Source of the DNA: Struthidea cinerea
Lineage: Eukaryota > Chordata > Aves > Passeriformes > Corcoracidae
DNA: 64,000 nucleotides
Reading direction: 5' to 3'
Assembly: GCA_013397865.1 (NCBI GenBank)
Contig: VZTI01001766.1
Span: 387,965-451,964, forward strand
In this document: piece after piece, positions 1-12,500 of the stretch
Layout: each line of letters opens with the position of its first letter
Numbering within the stretch: the first letter of the stretch is position 1
Program-made: the position numbers and the translations under genes
Notes under the pieces: generated by a model
Databases searched by the model: none
Told to the model about the DNA's origin: nothing
What the model saw: the letters and a program-made list of their open reading frames with translations, nothing else

Positions 1-590
1 GGGCGCGCAGGCGGGGGCGGCGGGAGCGCTCCGGCGCCCCGCGGAGCGCTGTGGGGGGGGGTGGGCGTGGATTTTCCCCCTGCTTCATCCCCGTATGTCC
101 CGCAAACACCCCGCACCCTCTCCGGCAAGCCCAGAGCCGCGGCGCGCCGCATGCCCGGCGCTGCGGGCGCGCTTGGCGGGACTGCGCGGTGACCCGCGGT
201 GTGTGTGTCTTTGAAGGAGGCCGAGATCCCGCAGGAGCTCATCGAGCGGCTGGCGCACAGCGAGATCCACAGCATCCGCGACTTGCAGCGCCTCCTGGAG
301 ATTGACTCCGTAGGTAAATTAGTCCCGTCCTCCTTCCTTCCGCGCCGTCGGCCGCCGCCGCCCCGGGGGGAGCCCCGCACGCCCCGCGCTCCCCGCACGC
401 CGCTCCGCGCCACGCCCGAGACACCTGTGCGGGGACCGGCCCCGACAGCCAGGCGAGCCTGGGCTGCGTGTCACAGGGAGGCGGCGGCCAAGGGGTCGAT
501 CGGGAATTAAAACTTCGTGGGGTTCAGGGTGGAGAGGGACCTTGTGACCCCCCCCCCCGTGTTTTCAGAGCTCTCTCTGTCTCGCAGCGG
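1..590. promoter_or_regulatory. PDGFA: CpG island over intron 1 end, exon 2 and intron 2 start
   Basis: GC-rich, CpG-dense block with G and C runs, falling abruptly to AT-rich sequence near 590. It covers bases 1-216 (3' end of intron 1), exon 2 and the first 280 bases of intron 2. It is probably the downstream edge of the PDGFA promoter island, which would lie mainly left of the window. No TATA box or start site can be placed here. Confidence 0.75.
217..313 (+). CDS. PDGFA: PDGFA exon 2 (start of propeptide)
   Basis: 97-bp exon, phase 0 in and phase 1 out, encoding EAEIPQELIERLAHSEIH and onward to DSV plus the first base of a Gly codon (residues 22-54 in human numbering). This is the N-terminal propeptide, removed by furin-type cleavage after RRKR in the next exon. 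The acceptor is the AG at 215-216 after a GT-rich tract; the donor is GTAAAT from 314. The length agrees with phase 0 entry after a mammal-like exon 1. The reading frame could also be opened by the AG at 218-219, but that would drop one Glu and break phase 0. Codon third positions are 30 of 32 G or C, fitting its place inside a CpG island. Confidence 0.95.
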
Positions 591-3500
591 AGAAGAATTG
601 CCATAAGGTTTGTTGTTGGTCTTGCATTGCTCTGTTATCTTTAAACTACTGTCCTAGAGGTATTTAAAATATTTGAAACAATATTTATGAATGAAGTAAT
701 GTCTCTTCAAGCGCTGGGCTTTATTAAAAGGAAAATAAACCGTCCGTGCTGATTTTAAACAGGAACCTGCATATGAAGCTTATCCTCAAAAATACACTTT
801 TTTTTCCCAAAAGAAAATAGTGCAGGGTTATTTTCTGCATCATTAGGCATGCAAATGGGTGTAGTGAGAACGTGCAGTTTAACAGATCGTTGCAGCAGTA
901 AATCAGATCTAGAAGCATGGTATTGCTGGGTTCCTTATCATTTGGTTTCACTTAATGCACTTTGTTCCTGGTGATTTTTTCCCTCAGTTGAGAGAGAATA
1001 AACCCGGCACCTTTGATGTGCCCAGGGGAAGCCTGCATCTTGCTGAAGCACAAACATGGAGAAAAATGAATGAGTTCTTGCTTGCATTGGTACTGGGCCA
1101 TCTCCTTTTAAACCATATGCTGTGTATTTTTGTAAAGTCTGTGCCAGGTTTAATCACCTTCATTCAGAGTTGCAGGATCCTTCTAGAGTTTAACTCACTG
1201 CTTTTTGTACAGTGCTTTATTAATGAGCAGGAATGCACTAGGAACCTATTCTACAGTCATAGCTTTCAATTTTCATGTGATTAGGGAGCAAATGTTTTCC
1301 CATTATACTGAAAATGGGAGTATTTCTGTCTTGCACAAGACTTTACCACAGAGGCTAATTACTAATTACCAGATTGGCATCAATTTAATATTTTTGGAGA
1401 GCAGTGCTTCATCATTGTTGTTTATCACCACAATTAGAGAAACTTTCACAACAGGCAAGGGGTATGCAGTTCATATTTCCCCACTGAAGGCTGTTTTGGA
1501 CCAGACAAGTGCACTACTGCTAAAATCTTTTTCCCAGTGAACTCGGTGGAGTTGGCTGCTGTTGCAGAAGGGCTGGATCTGAGCGCTAGCATTTTAAAAT
1601 AGTGCATGCTGCTCCTGCCTTTGAGTCAGGTTCTGTAGCTACCAGAACACATTATTTTTTCAAATACCTCAGCGTAACAAGCACATGCTTCATTTTTAAA
1701 TACCACTTAGAAGGAGAGCGAAAGTTCACGTGGCTCCGTTGCGAGAGAATCAGGCAGACGAGTGGCGCAACGGCAGGAGCTGAATAAATGGGTGGATGTA
1801 GCAGAGAAATTAATTTATTTCAGAAAATAATTACTTACCTCGTGGCAAATATTAACTGGAGGATGCAAGACCAAAAATAGAAAAGGTCAGCCCCAAGTTT
1901 ACCCATTGCATTTTGCCGTTTTCTTGCAATTTGTCAGTTTAGAAACCATTAGAGAAACAAGAGACATAAATATTTTACTATCTCACCATGAAACAGTAAT
2001 TCCTTAAGACGTGAACTCAAACAGTATTAAAAAATAAAACCAAAATATTCAGCCTTTCCCCCAGTTCTTGCTTGTGTGAGTGCTGCTTTTGCCCGTGTGC
2101 CAAGCTGTACTCTGAGCTGCTCAGGCATGGTTGGGTTTTCACGGAGTAGCCCGTCTTTACTACCCACATTTGCTTTTCCTGGGCACAGTCCTGCAGGCTT
2201 TACTGTCATGAGTAATTCTTACTAAAGGCTTATCAGAGTGACTAATCGAGTATTGAAATTGCTGTGCTTTCCTCAGTAAACAGGATCGGGCCTGTTTACT
2301 ATATTTAGTATTAGCTTGAATTAGCAAATCAAATGTTTTCTCGTTGTCCCTGGTAAGATGATATTTCTGAAATGTGTTTCCTTAGGGCTCCAATTGCCTT
2401 TAGGGAGCAGCCAGTTCAGTGAGGGCTTGTACAGTGGTATATTTCTCTTTTATAGCATGTACTCGTTTTCAGCTGAGGCTCAGAGCAAAATCACTCCAGT
2501 GACTGTTCTCTCCCTCGTTTTAGGGCATGGTATTGCCAGTCCTTCTGCATGTGAGTAGCCCTGTTTAAACTCAGTGGGTGGACTTGAGAATTAAGAATGA
2601 TCTTGTAGGCTAAGAGTTTGCAGGATCAGGCATGCATGAAGAAAATGTCTGATATTCCTGAGTAACAAGGCGGAATCTGTGGAAAATGAAGAAAGAACAG
2701 TCATTTTCTCCCCTGCAATGCAAAATATATATTTTTAATTGGAAAAGTAAGTTTTGTAAGTCAGAGTGGGCAGGTTTTTCTTCTATTCTGACAGATTTGG
2801 TCTCTATATTGTAGCACAGAGATGACTGATAACCCCCTTCATAAAATTAGAAACCACACCCCCAGACCATCTGGCGTATTACTTAAAGAAAAACACTACC
2901 CAACATGGAGCTTATCATTGTATTCAAAAAAGAAAATCCAGGCCAATTTGTCAGAGCCCAGTGCTGCATGTCCTACTCGGAGGGTAAAGGCAGCATGAAA
3001 ATTCTCTGTTTCTATCAGGACACAGGGTCTTGTATGAATTTGCTGCGACTGGGATCCAGAGGCAGTGACAGAATTGCCTTGGCATGAGGGAGAGCAGAGT
3101 CTGACCCTGTTTAAAGGAGAAAGCATGCACAGTCCCAGGAAGTAGGCAGCTCTAGTGTGCAGAGTACAGTTTTACTACGAGCAGACTAAATCCCCAGAAC
3201 GGGGGCATTTCCTCTGCTCCGCCTGTGAAGTTCTCTCTGGCTCAGCAGCGTGGTTTTTCTCCTCGCGCTTCACCTCTCCCATCTGTCCTGTGGGAGGTAG
3301 AGTTCATTTCATCACCTATTATGTTTGCCTCCCGCTGGGAACAGATTTTCCCCAAGTCATCTGCCTGCATGGGGAAAGGCAGGGCTGAGTGCGCCTCTTT
3401 GCGCGGGTTAAGGGCATCCACCAGGGTCACCTTAGGCCACGTGAATTTAACGGCCTGTGATTAAGAACTAGCAGAGCAGCTTTTGTTAAGTGGAGAAATG

Positions 3501-6500
3501 TTCTAAATTAACTGTATACTTCCATGGAAAAAGTGTTAGGCTGCTGCAGAGCTCAGTCTTTTGGAAAATGTGCTGTTGACTTTGCGGGTTTTGGTGTGGT
3601 GCTCAAACGTTACAGTGCAAGGTTTTGGCTTCCCTTGCACCTCTTACACATCATGAGAGGCATCTTCCACGTGTGGCCTGTGTTTTTCCTGAGACACATG
3701 AGGGAATACTCCTCCTCCTTTACAGTCGGTTGATCACACCTAGGTAAAGGGAAAAAACCCAAAAACCTAAACAAAACAGGATCTTGCAGGCTGCTACTTA
3801 TATTTCCTTTAACAGATCAAAGTTGAAAACTTAATGACATCTGTATCTGCAGTTGGATGTCAGAAGGGCAAATTTTGCATCAGCCAAAAAGACGATCAGA
3901 AAAACAGACTGATGTTGCCGTGGGCTTTTTGGCTCTAGGACTGATTTGAAAGACAGACTGTTTCAGATTATTGTGCCTTACACTGAGTTCCTGAAAAAAC
4001 TGAGATAATAAGAATTTCCTAAACTGCTGCTGTTGGTACTAGAAGTCTTGGATCTGTACTTTCTGGACATCAAAGTGACATCTAGAAGGGTTTGCATTAA
4101 GACTGCATGTGTTGGAGGTTGTACCTCACATAAAATAGTTTGGGAAGAGGATGGAAATGCAAAAGTATAAATTGATAAATATAAAATAGCAGTAAACTTA
4201 GGATGCTTTCCACCTGCTTCTTGAGTGAGAAGAGTAATCACGTATTGGCAGAATGTCACAGGAGCCCTGTGATTTATATTCCATGACCCAGTGGAAGATT
4301 GCCAATCTGACAAAAAAGAACAATTTCAGCTACTCTAATGGATTGACCAAGGCTAATTGCGAGAGTTTTTATGCCCATCATTGATACGTTGTCAGTACAT
4401 AAAAGATTACAGAGAAATTTCTTGATCGGCTGCCATGAAAACATTTTTTTATTATTAAAACATTAAAAGAGAGCTGCGCTGATCTGGCTCTGTGCAGCAT
4501 CCTCCATCTTCCCTTGGTGACGAGCAGCGTTCGAGTTCTAAACTAAGAACCACCCATTTCTAAGCTTTTTGCTCTAAGCCTCATTTTGTGAGGTGCTAAG
4601 CACCCATAAACTCCCATTTCCTTTGCTAAGAGCTTATCCTCACCCTGCAATTAAATCAGTACATTGGGGGAAAAACTGATACAGATTAAGTATCAGCCTT
4701 CCCTAAAGTTAAACTAGAGAATGTTTTTTGTAGCATCGTGGTTTTAATGAAGTAAAAGGAGGTGTTCTGGCTGCACATTCAGAGCCGAGTGTGAGTTTCA
4801 AAGCTCACTTGGTGATTTTTCACTCCCCCTTGGGCAAGACTCTTGTTGACTTAAACATTGCTTGAAGTGCAATGATTTTCCCATTGACTTCACTGGGAAA
4901 TGGAATTCTTTCCAGATGCCTGTGGGGATCAGGGGGACACTAAGTGCCTTTAGCATTGTGGTGTCTTCTGGCTCCAGCCGTGTGCCCCATGATTCTGTTT
5001 GTTAAACCCAACATGGATGATGTGTTGTTAGCAATAATACAGTTTGTGTTAGATAATGCACTGAGGTTTGACTGGAACTTGTTCTTCTGTCTGCTGAGAG
5101 AGCTGTGCAGATCTCTTTTTGTAACCCTCACCGAGAGACACTGCTATACGTGCTTGAGACATGCAGTGAGACAGTGAGGTACAGGATAAGCCAGAGGCCT
5201 TCTTCACCTTAGAAATCATCTTATAAGCAACACATGCTCCTCGAGGTGTCATTTTGCTTTATAAACACGGTGATGGAGAATGGCTAAGTGCAGCTGGGTC
5301 GAGCAGTTGTGTGTAAGCACATGGCTTGACATATTGGTTAGCTGATCACACCAGTCCTTTGGTTCTTACCAGCTTCTTTAAACGAGGCAGCGAGGGATCC
5401 TTCGTGCTAGGAGGGAGCTGTGCCAGCACTGCTGAGTGTGGGATTAGGAGCCGTGGCCCAGCCCTGCCGTAGCACTGGCAGCACAGACGACTTCCCTTTC
5501 CAGCCCGACGCCTGTGCCCACCAAGCAGTTCGGATTAGAGGCATTACTTTTGTGTTTAATCTCCTTTTAAACACTGTTTGCTTGTGGATGGAGATGCTTC
5601 TTGCGCCGAGCCTAGCTTGGATCTTAGGCTGAGCAGAATTCACGCTGCTTTCTTTTGAGTATCACTTCATTGCCTCAAATTGAGGGAGAGGTTGTGACAA
5701 CTCGAAGCTGCCAAAAAGGAGGTCAGTATTAAGGTGTTGGGTGGCTGAGTGCTAGGAAACAGAAGAGGGCTGGAGGCACATCAGAACGGATCCTCATTTT
5801 GCATAACACCATTTGGGATCAGGTGGATGGCCTGGTGCCATTGGAATGGGATGTGGGAGACCTGGCTCCACTCCCCAGCTCAGTTGCGAACTTCCTGTGG
5901 GATCTCTGGCAAGCCATTTTATTTATACCACTGATGAGTTTTCTGGAGTATGGGGTGCAATAAAAGCAGAAATAAAACCCTTTAGTCATTGCTGTGTTAC
6001 ATGACAGGACTGGGACTGAAAATAAGGCCTGATACCAGCTAATTAGTCAGGTTCCAAAATTTCCCATCGAAATCTATGGGAAACAAGCACCCTACATAGG
6101 AACCAGGAGCCAATTTATTTAGATAAATTGAGACTGTGGATTTTACAATGACTGATTTCATGCAAGGATCTGTTCAGCTGGTAAGGATAATAGGCAGGAC
6201 CAGTGGGTGATCCTGGCACTACCTCTTGGACCTCCCATTTTATCTTCTCTTAGCTACTTACAACAGTATTTTCCGAGAAGTGATGATAAACCCTGAGATG
6301 CAGAACTCTTCCTAAGGTGCTGAAGATCCTGCTGGCTTCGTGTCTCACCTGGCTGTGCAGGTGATTTCACAAGCTGCACGTTCCTTAGGGCACAGTTTCT
6401 TGGAGGGGGGAGAAAAGGAGTTGGCTGTTTTGTGGAGCAGAGCGTTATGATGTGTGTTACTAATAAAGCTGAGATTACAACAAGTTCCAGAGACAGTCAG

Positions 6501-9500
6501 CTGTGTATACAGAACAAACTGGAAGCAGGGAGTGTGACAGTGCAGAAGATGGGAGTGGAGGGTGTTGGTAGCTTGCAGAGAGGGTAATTGAGTACTGTGT
6601 AATACCCTTTTATATTTTTTTAGAGCATGTCACAGTTGTCTTAGGAGCCAGCAGCGAGACCTTGAAACTCTGCAGTGATGTTCCAGAGGATGCTCCAGGC
6701 AGCAGAGTGCTAAACCCCTTAGTGTGGGTGTCCTGGGGTCTGTGTGCAGTTCTCTGTTTGGTTCCATCCTCCTGATTCCCCATTTGCAGATTGTGCTTGT
6801 GGTTTTCAGACCCCACGGCATGGGACACGACCTGAGCTGCTTCACTTAACAAACCCAAATAGCTGGAGCGGTTATTTTGTTGTTTTTTATGATAAATGAA
6901 ATGCCAAGTTTTCCATCTTTGCTTTTTCTCATGGCCCTTTAACCCATGTGGTAGGCTTATTTAGGGAACAAGACAAGCCTGGATGCAGTCCCAGAGTTTG
7001 CAGTAGCTCCAGATGCCCCTCCAAAGGTTAGGATACTTCACAGGGGATTTGTTCTGCAACAGAGAGGCTAAAAGGAAACCCATGCTAGTTACTTTTTGCT
7101 TTTGATTCTGTCCTAGTACTGCCCTGAAAACCAAGCAACAGAAAATTTACAGAGGCAGCATTGTTGCTGTTGGGTCTAATACCATATTTTCTACTGTAGC
7201 CTCATACCAGAACTTCAAAATGCTTGTAAGAAACATTTCACATGCAGGATTATTGTTCCTATTTCTACACCTTTGCAGTAAGAAAAGCCATATTATGCCC
7301 TTCACATAAAAATGCAACTGTTTTACTTTAGATATGGTTCCGTGCCACAGTGTGTGCACTGTTTCTGGGGGCTTTCAGTAAAATGGATATTGGAATGAAA
7401 TTGTGCATGCTTATACATGGCATGCAATGTCTGTGTCTTTCTCCCCTGCCCTGTGCCCTTGCAATTGCATTAACAGGGGTTACATTGGGCTAATTGTAGC
7501 AGGATTTGGTCTTGTGCATACGAAGAGCACAGATTTGTACCTGTGGAGCAGCAATGTAGCGACAGTGGTGCAAACAACATACCTGAGGTTTAACATTTTG
7601 TTTCCTGTTCCAGGATACGATGATGTTTCAGAAACAAACTTGAGATCTTACAGTGTTCATTCTGCTAAACATGTGCAAGAGAACCGTCCTGTGCCCATTC
7701 GCAGAAAAAGAAGCATTGGTAAGAAACGAGCTATTTGTGCTTTGGGAGTGAAAGCAGAGGGGGTGCTTTTGGTCAGCCAAGCAGGACATTTCACTGGGAA
7801 AATGTGACATGCACAAAGGAAAAAAAGGGCCATTTCTAGCTTCTGCCTTTCTTTTTGCACAAAACGAGCCGTTGCCTGAGAAGCTGTCTTCTGGAGGATG
7901 TCCATAGGAGACAGACATGCACGAATTCTTTACATTCACTTTCTTGTTGCAGCATGTTGGAAAGCTAGACCTCGGTTAGAAAGTGCTGTGATATTCAATG
8001 TATAATTCATAGTGTGGGGAACAACTACAGCAGTGTGCTTTAAAAAACATCAACAGTTGGTAGAGTTTTCAGTACAGAAGCTCCACAAAAGGAAACAGCT
8101 TGACTCTTTATTCACAAGAAAAATACAGTTTATCCCAAAAATTGAAAGCCATTGATGGAAACGCCAGGGCATTGATTTCCATCACTGTGTAGGGCACCAG
8201 GCATGTTTACAGGGGATTTTATCCTTATTAATAACAATGGTGATCCAACAAAGCCCAAATACAAATTTTAAAAAGGCATGATGAGTAGGATTTACATGCA
8301 CTGCTTGTTCACCTGGTTAGGTGTGAGCGTTCCACCATTCCATCTGACTGCGGAAAACGTCCACGATCTTATCCGTGGTGGGGAATTGAGCCTGTTTGTA
8401 CTTGGGGCTGGGGTGGTTTGCAGAGATAGCCCAGCTTGCTGTCAGCAGGGATTTGCAGTGTGAATTGGCAGGCGCGCCCGGCACATTGGCTGCCTCGGGA
8501 GAGCAGCGGTTCTGGAGCAGCCTGCGACGTTGGCACCTCACCCTGCAAGGTGCTGAATGCCTCCCCACGACAGTCACTGGGAACTGGGTGTGCTCAATAA
8601 CTTGTAGGAGTTGCCAGCTATCTTGCAGCGTTGGATCTGTTAATTTTTTTGAGTTCATGGCACTGGGGGTTGAGAGTAAGAATTTTCACTCTGTTTAGTC
8701 TACTGGAATGCATCTCTTTCAAAACTAAGCCTGCATTTCCATGATGCAGGCACAGGCTAGGCCCGAGCTTCTTGTACTTAAGAACTAAGTGAAGAAGTGC
8801 AGGCAGTGTTCCAGTTCCCTGACACATCTAACCCAAAGCTATCACAAGCTTCCACTGTAAGGCAAGAAAAAAATAAAAATCCCAGCTGTCTTTGGAGAAC
8901 TTACCAGCAAACAACTTGTCCCTGCAATTGCTGTTTTTTTCTGGACTGTTTTGAAATATCAGCTTGACTTCTTAAACAGTCCTTAGGTTGATGATGATGC
9001 ATGGTTTGGACCATGGCAGTATCATACAGTACTACAGAGCTACTCATTATGATTCTAAACAAGCTCACCTTACCTGAGCCCGCCAGGATATTGGTTCAGC
9101 TGCAGGTTTTCTGGTCGTGCTACTCTGGTGGTTTTGCCTCACTCAGGAAATAACAAATTAAATAAAACCCACCATGTACAAAGCTTTGATAACTTCAGAA
9201 AAAATGGCAGTTGCCCTTTGGAAGGGTGGATGAACCAGACTCCCTGATGTGTGGGGATCTTAAAGTTCTGGAAGTGGAAACCCAAGTCTTCAAAGTTTTG
9301 AACTGGTGCAGGTTGTTTCCCAGCTGGGCAAATTGGGTATGATACAGATAATCCTCAGTTTAACTTCTGAGGCGCTGTGTGCCAGGTGTTGCATGTTTGT
9401 GTGATGGTATTTGTGTGCAGTGACGACCCCAGTGCTGGAAAACAACACCTGCTGTTGCACAGTCACTCTCAGGCTGTACTAGGGGGTCATCAAATATGGA

Positions 9501-12500
9501 GGAGCTCCTGGCTTGCTGTCACTTGCAGGGCCAGGATTGTCTTATCTCATGGTATGTGCTCTGAGCTGTGTCAGGAGCCAGGCCACTGGAAACCCTCATT
9601 TTAGGGCTGGGCTTTGGGAGCGAGTCAAGCTTGTCCCCAGGGTAACACCACAGCTCGGCTGTCAGCAAATAGCACTCAGCACTGGCTTGCCAGTGACCAG
9701 TGGGGACTGGGAGCACTGGTCCCACGTGTACCTGGTGCGTGTGGGTGCTCTGGGGTGGGAGCAGCTGCTCAGCTGGGCGTGTGACTCTCCTGTGCCCGCA
9801 GAGGAGGCCATCCCGGCGGTGTGCAAGACACGGACGGTGATCTACGAGATACCTCGGAGCCAGATCGACCCCACCTCGGCCAACTTCCTGATATGGCCGC
9901 CCTGCGTGGAGGTGAAGCGCTGCACCGGCTGCTGCAACACCAGCAGCGTCAAGTGCCAGCCCTCCCGGGTACACCACAGGAGCGTCAAGGTGAGCAGGGG
10001 GCTGCAGGGCCCTAACGGGGTCCTCCTCAGCCTGGAAACTCCCCTTACCCTGTGCCTCTGTGACCCAAATCTTTACTATCCATCCTCGGATAGAACGCCC
10101 CTCTCCATTTTGAGTGAGCAGATGGCCTTCTCAAGTTACATGGTCATTGGAAAAATCTTGGGTTTGGATTTGATTTTCACAGGATTCCCTTTAGGTTTTC
10201 TCTTTTTTTTTTCTTTGCAATGAAAATAAAGTTGATTGTGCCTTTCCCATGATCTCGCACAGTACAGATCTTAAAGTTAAGAAGATAAAATGACTCAAGG
10301 GGCATTGGACTTAAAAAAATAAATAAATCACAGTATGGAATGCTGTTTTCTTAATTAAATATTATGCAGCCTAAATTGGGCTTTTATATTTGACAACATA
10401 ACGCTTTTGATCTGAAAAAATGTGTTTCAAATTATCTTACCCCAGGGATAGAAAACTCAACAGCTTCATGCTGTATTTACTCATTAGACAAAATCCCTGT
10501 TGCAACTTTCTAGTAAATATTACGTGAAATATTTATGTTCATTTGGCTTCACTGTGTTCTAATTTTTATCAGTATTTAAACAAGTGCTGTTGATCTACAT
10601 CTGTGTGTAGGAGATTAGACTTACACTTAGCATTCATATTGTGAAGACTCTGAGTTCTCGTTGCCCTGAATTTCTTAAGAGAAGAATTTAAATAAACCCC
10701 ACCACATTCTCGAACATTAAATTGCTCAGCACAACACACTGATTGCTGCACTTGCAATGGATTTCTTGAGAAAAGTGCTGTTCACTTAGTGCTGTACATC
10801 CTAGAACAGAAATAAGGCACCTAAGCCATTTCACTGTTTTTCATACGCTGTTTTTCATACATGCAGACATGTGTCTGGGCAGGATTTCTTTTTCTTTTCT
10901 GTTTCTGAACATCTGAAAAATGTTTTTGCATCCAAATAAGCTGGAGAAATATCTGAGATTCCCTCAGTGTTGGCAAAAATAATCATACTTTACACTTGCT
11001 TGCTGCCTTGCCTTTGTGGGGTATGCTTTGCAGATACAATTAAAAATGAGGTAAAAATTTGGATCAATAATTACTTGAGGGCTGAGAACAAACTGGGGGG
11101 ATTGAAGGACTGCAACTGTGAGCCTTTCTGAATAGGAGCTTAACAGCAAAGTGCCTCAGGGTTGTGATATTTAGTGCTGTTGCCTTTGGGTTTGATGCAG
11201 CTTCCAGTTGATTTCGTGCAGCAGCAAACACACACAGAGCAGCTGGACGTGCTCAGCGAAGAGCTGAGACTTGTGTTATGAACTTACTGTTGGTACCTGT
11301 GTGTGATAATGGAATCTTGTGCTCCTCTCCTACCCCTGCAGGGATGGGGCAGATGACAGATAAGAGGGAGGGTCTTGGCTGTCCCCTGGCTGCTGGGACA
11401 CCAAGCATTCCCTAAGAGCTGCAGGCTCCTGGCAGCAGCTTTGCAGGATGTCACTGCTGGGGCTGCTTCCCCAGCACACCACCACGTTGAAGGAATCTTA
11501 GTCTCTCAGTCAGCCCGTTGTAGTGCTTTTAGATTTGCATTCATTTTAGTCGGGCACAAGCTAAAAGTAGGCTCAGCTGAGCAGCTGCTTTTCGTGGCTG
11601 TGTAAATATATTGCCACCAGCAATATCAGTATACGTCAGCCAGCTTTGGAGGACTTTTTTTTTTTCCAAAGCTCCAAGGCTGCTCCACACAGTCATTAAG
11701 TAGCAGGGGAAAAAAAGGACAAGAGGTCAAGCAGGAACAGGATGTTCATTGTAAAGGTTGTAGGCTGACCCCACTGTCACACCAGAACTCTTAGAACAGA
11801 ATCCATATTTATGCCCTCCAGAGTCAGATCCCCTTGTAGCTTTGATGTAATTGATGGTTTTCTGAGCCTTTTGCCAATCCTAAGTTTAGAGCTGAATGTC
11901 TGCTCATGCCATTAAGTAGCTGGCTCAGAGCGAGGGTCCTTGGAAAGGTGGGAGCGGTTTTGGAGAGCCTTCTCAGCTGCTCTGCAGTGCAGTTGGAAAG
12001 CCGGCTTGTGTTTTCCCCTGATGTCAGACTGCATAAAAGCTCTCTTTTGATGGAACATTGAAAAGGCTTTCCCCGCTTCCTCCTCATTGACAAGGTAGTG
12101 AGATCATAGCTGGCCCATTCACACTAGAAAAATGTTCATCCAGAAAGGTCAGCAAGTGGGTTTGCATCATCCAACAGGCGAAAGCAAAGGGTGTTTTCTT
12201 TGTCTCACTGAGGGCCACTGTAGTCAAGGTTCAGAGACGGCTGGGGCAGTGTGGGAGGAGCAGTGGAGGTGCTTGTGTTGGGGCATTTCATTCCTGGGAC
12301 ATGATTCAGAGGCTGGAGGGTTTGGGGATGTCCTTTCTTCATCTTCACTGAGCTCTCATCAGTGAAGTACCCGTAATGGGCCTGTGGAATTGAAGCTATA
12401 GGGAGGCTCCAAGCCAGGGGGGTTGGTGGAGCAGCTTCCCTGAAATGGGTCTTGCGAGGTTTCCCTTTCATGGGGTGGGTTTCATTAATGAAAGGTGGCT

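Larger units (their letters stand above)
314..7613 (+). other. PDGFA: PDGFA intron 2
   Basis: 7300-base intron with GTAAAT donor and CAG acceptor. It is AT-rich after the CpG island. It holds a forkhead/MEF2-type motif cluster (2275-2308), two old palindromic relics (4855-4915, 6040-6100) and an inverted MIR-like relic (5845-5925). The stretch 1290-1545 has several homeodomain-type TAATTA/CTAATTA cores and could be an enhancer. No extra exon is supported. Confidence 0.85.

Noticed and set aside
9000..9050. Possible small RNA around the palindromic GGTTTGGACCATGG-like sequence
   Set aside because: Only short self-complementarity, no C/D or H/ACA box arrangement that can be defended.
9513..10223. 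236-residue open frame on the + strand
   Set aside because: It is exon 4 of PDGFA read through into both introns; only 9802-9989 is coding.
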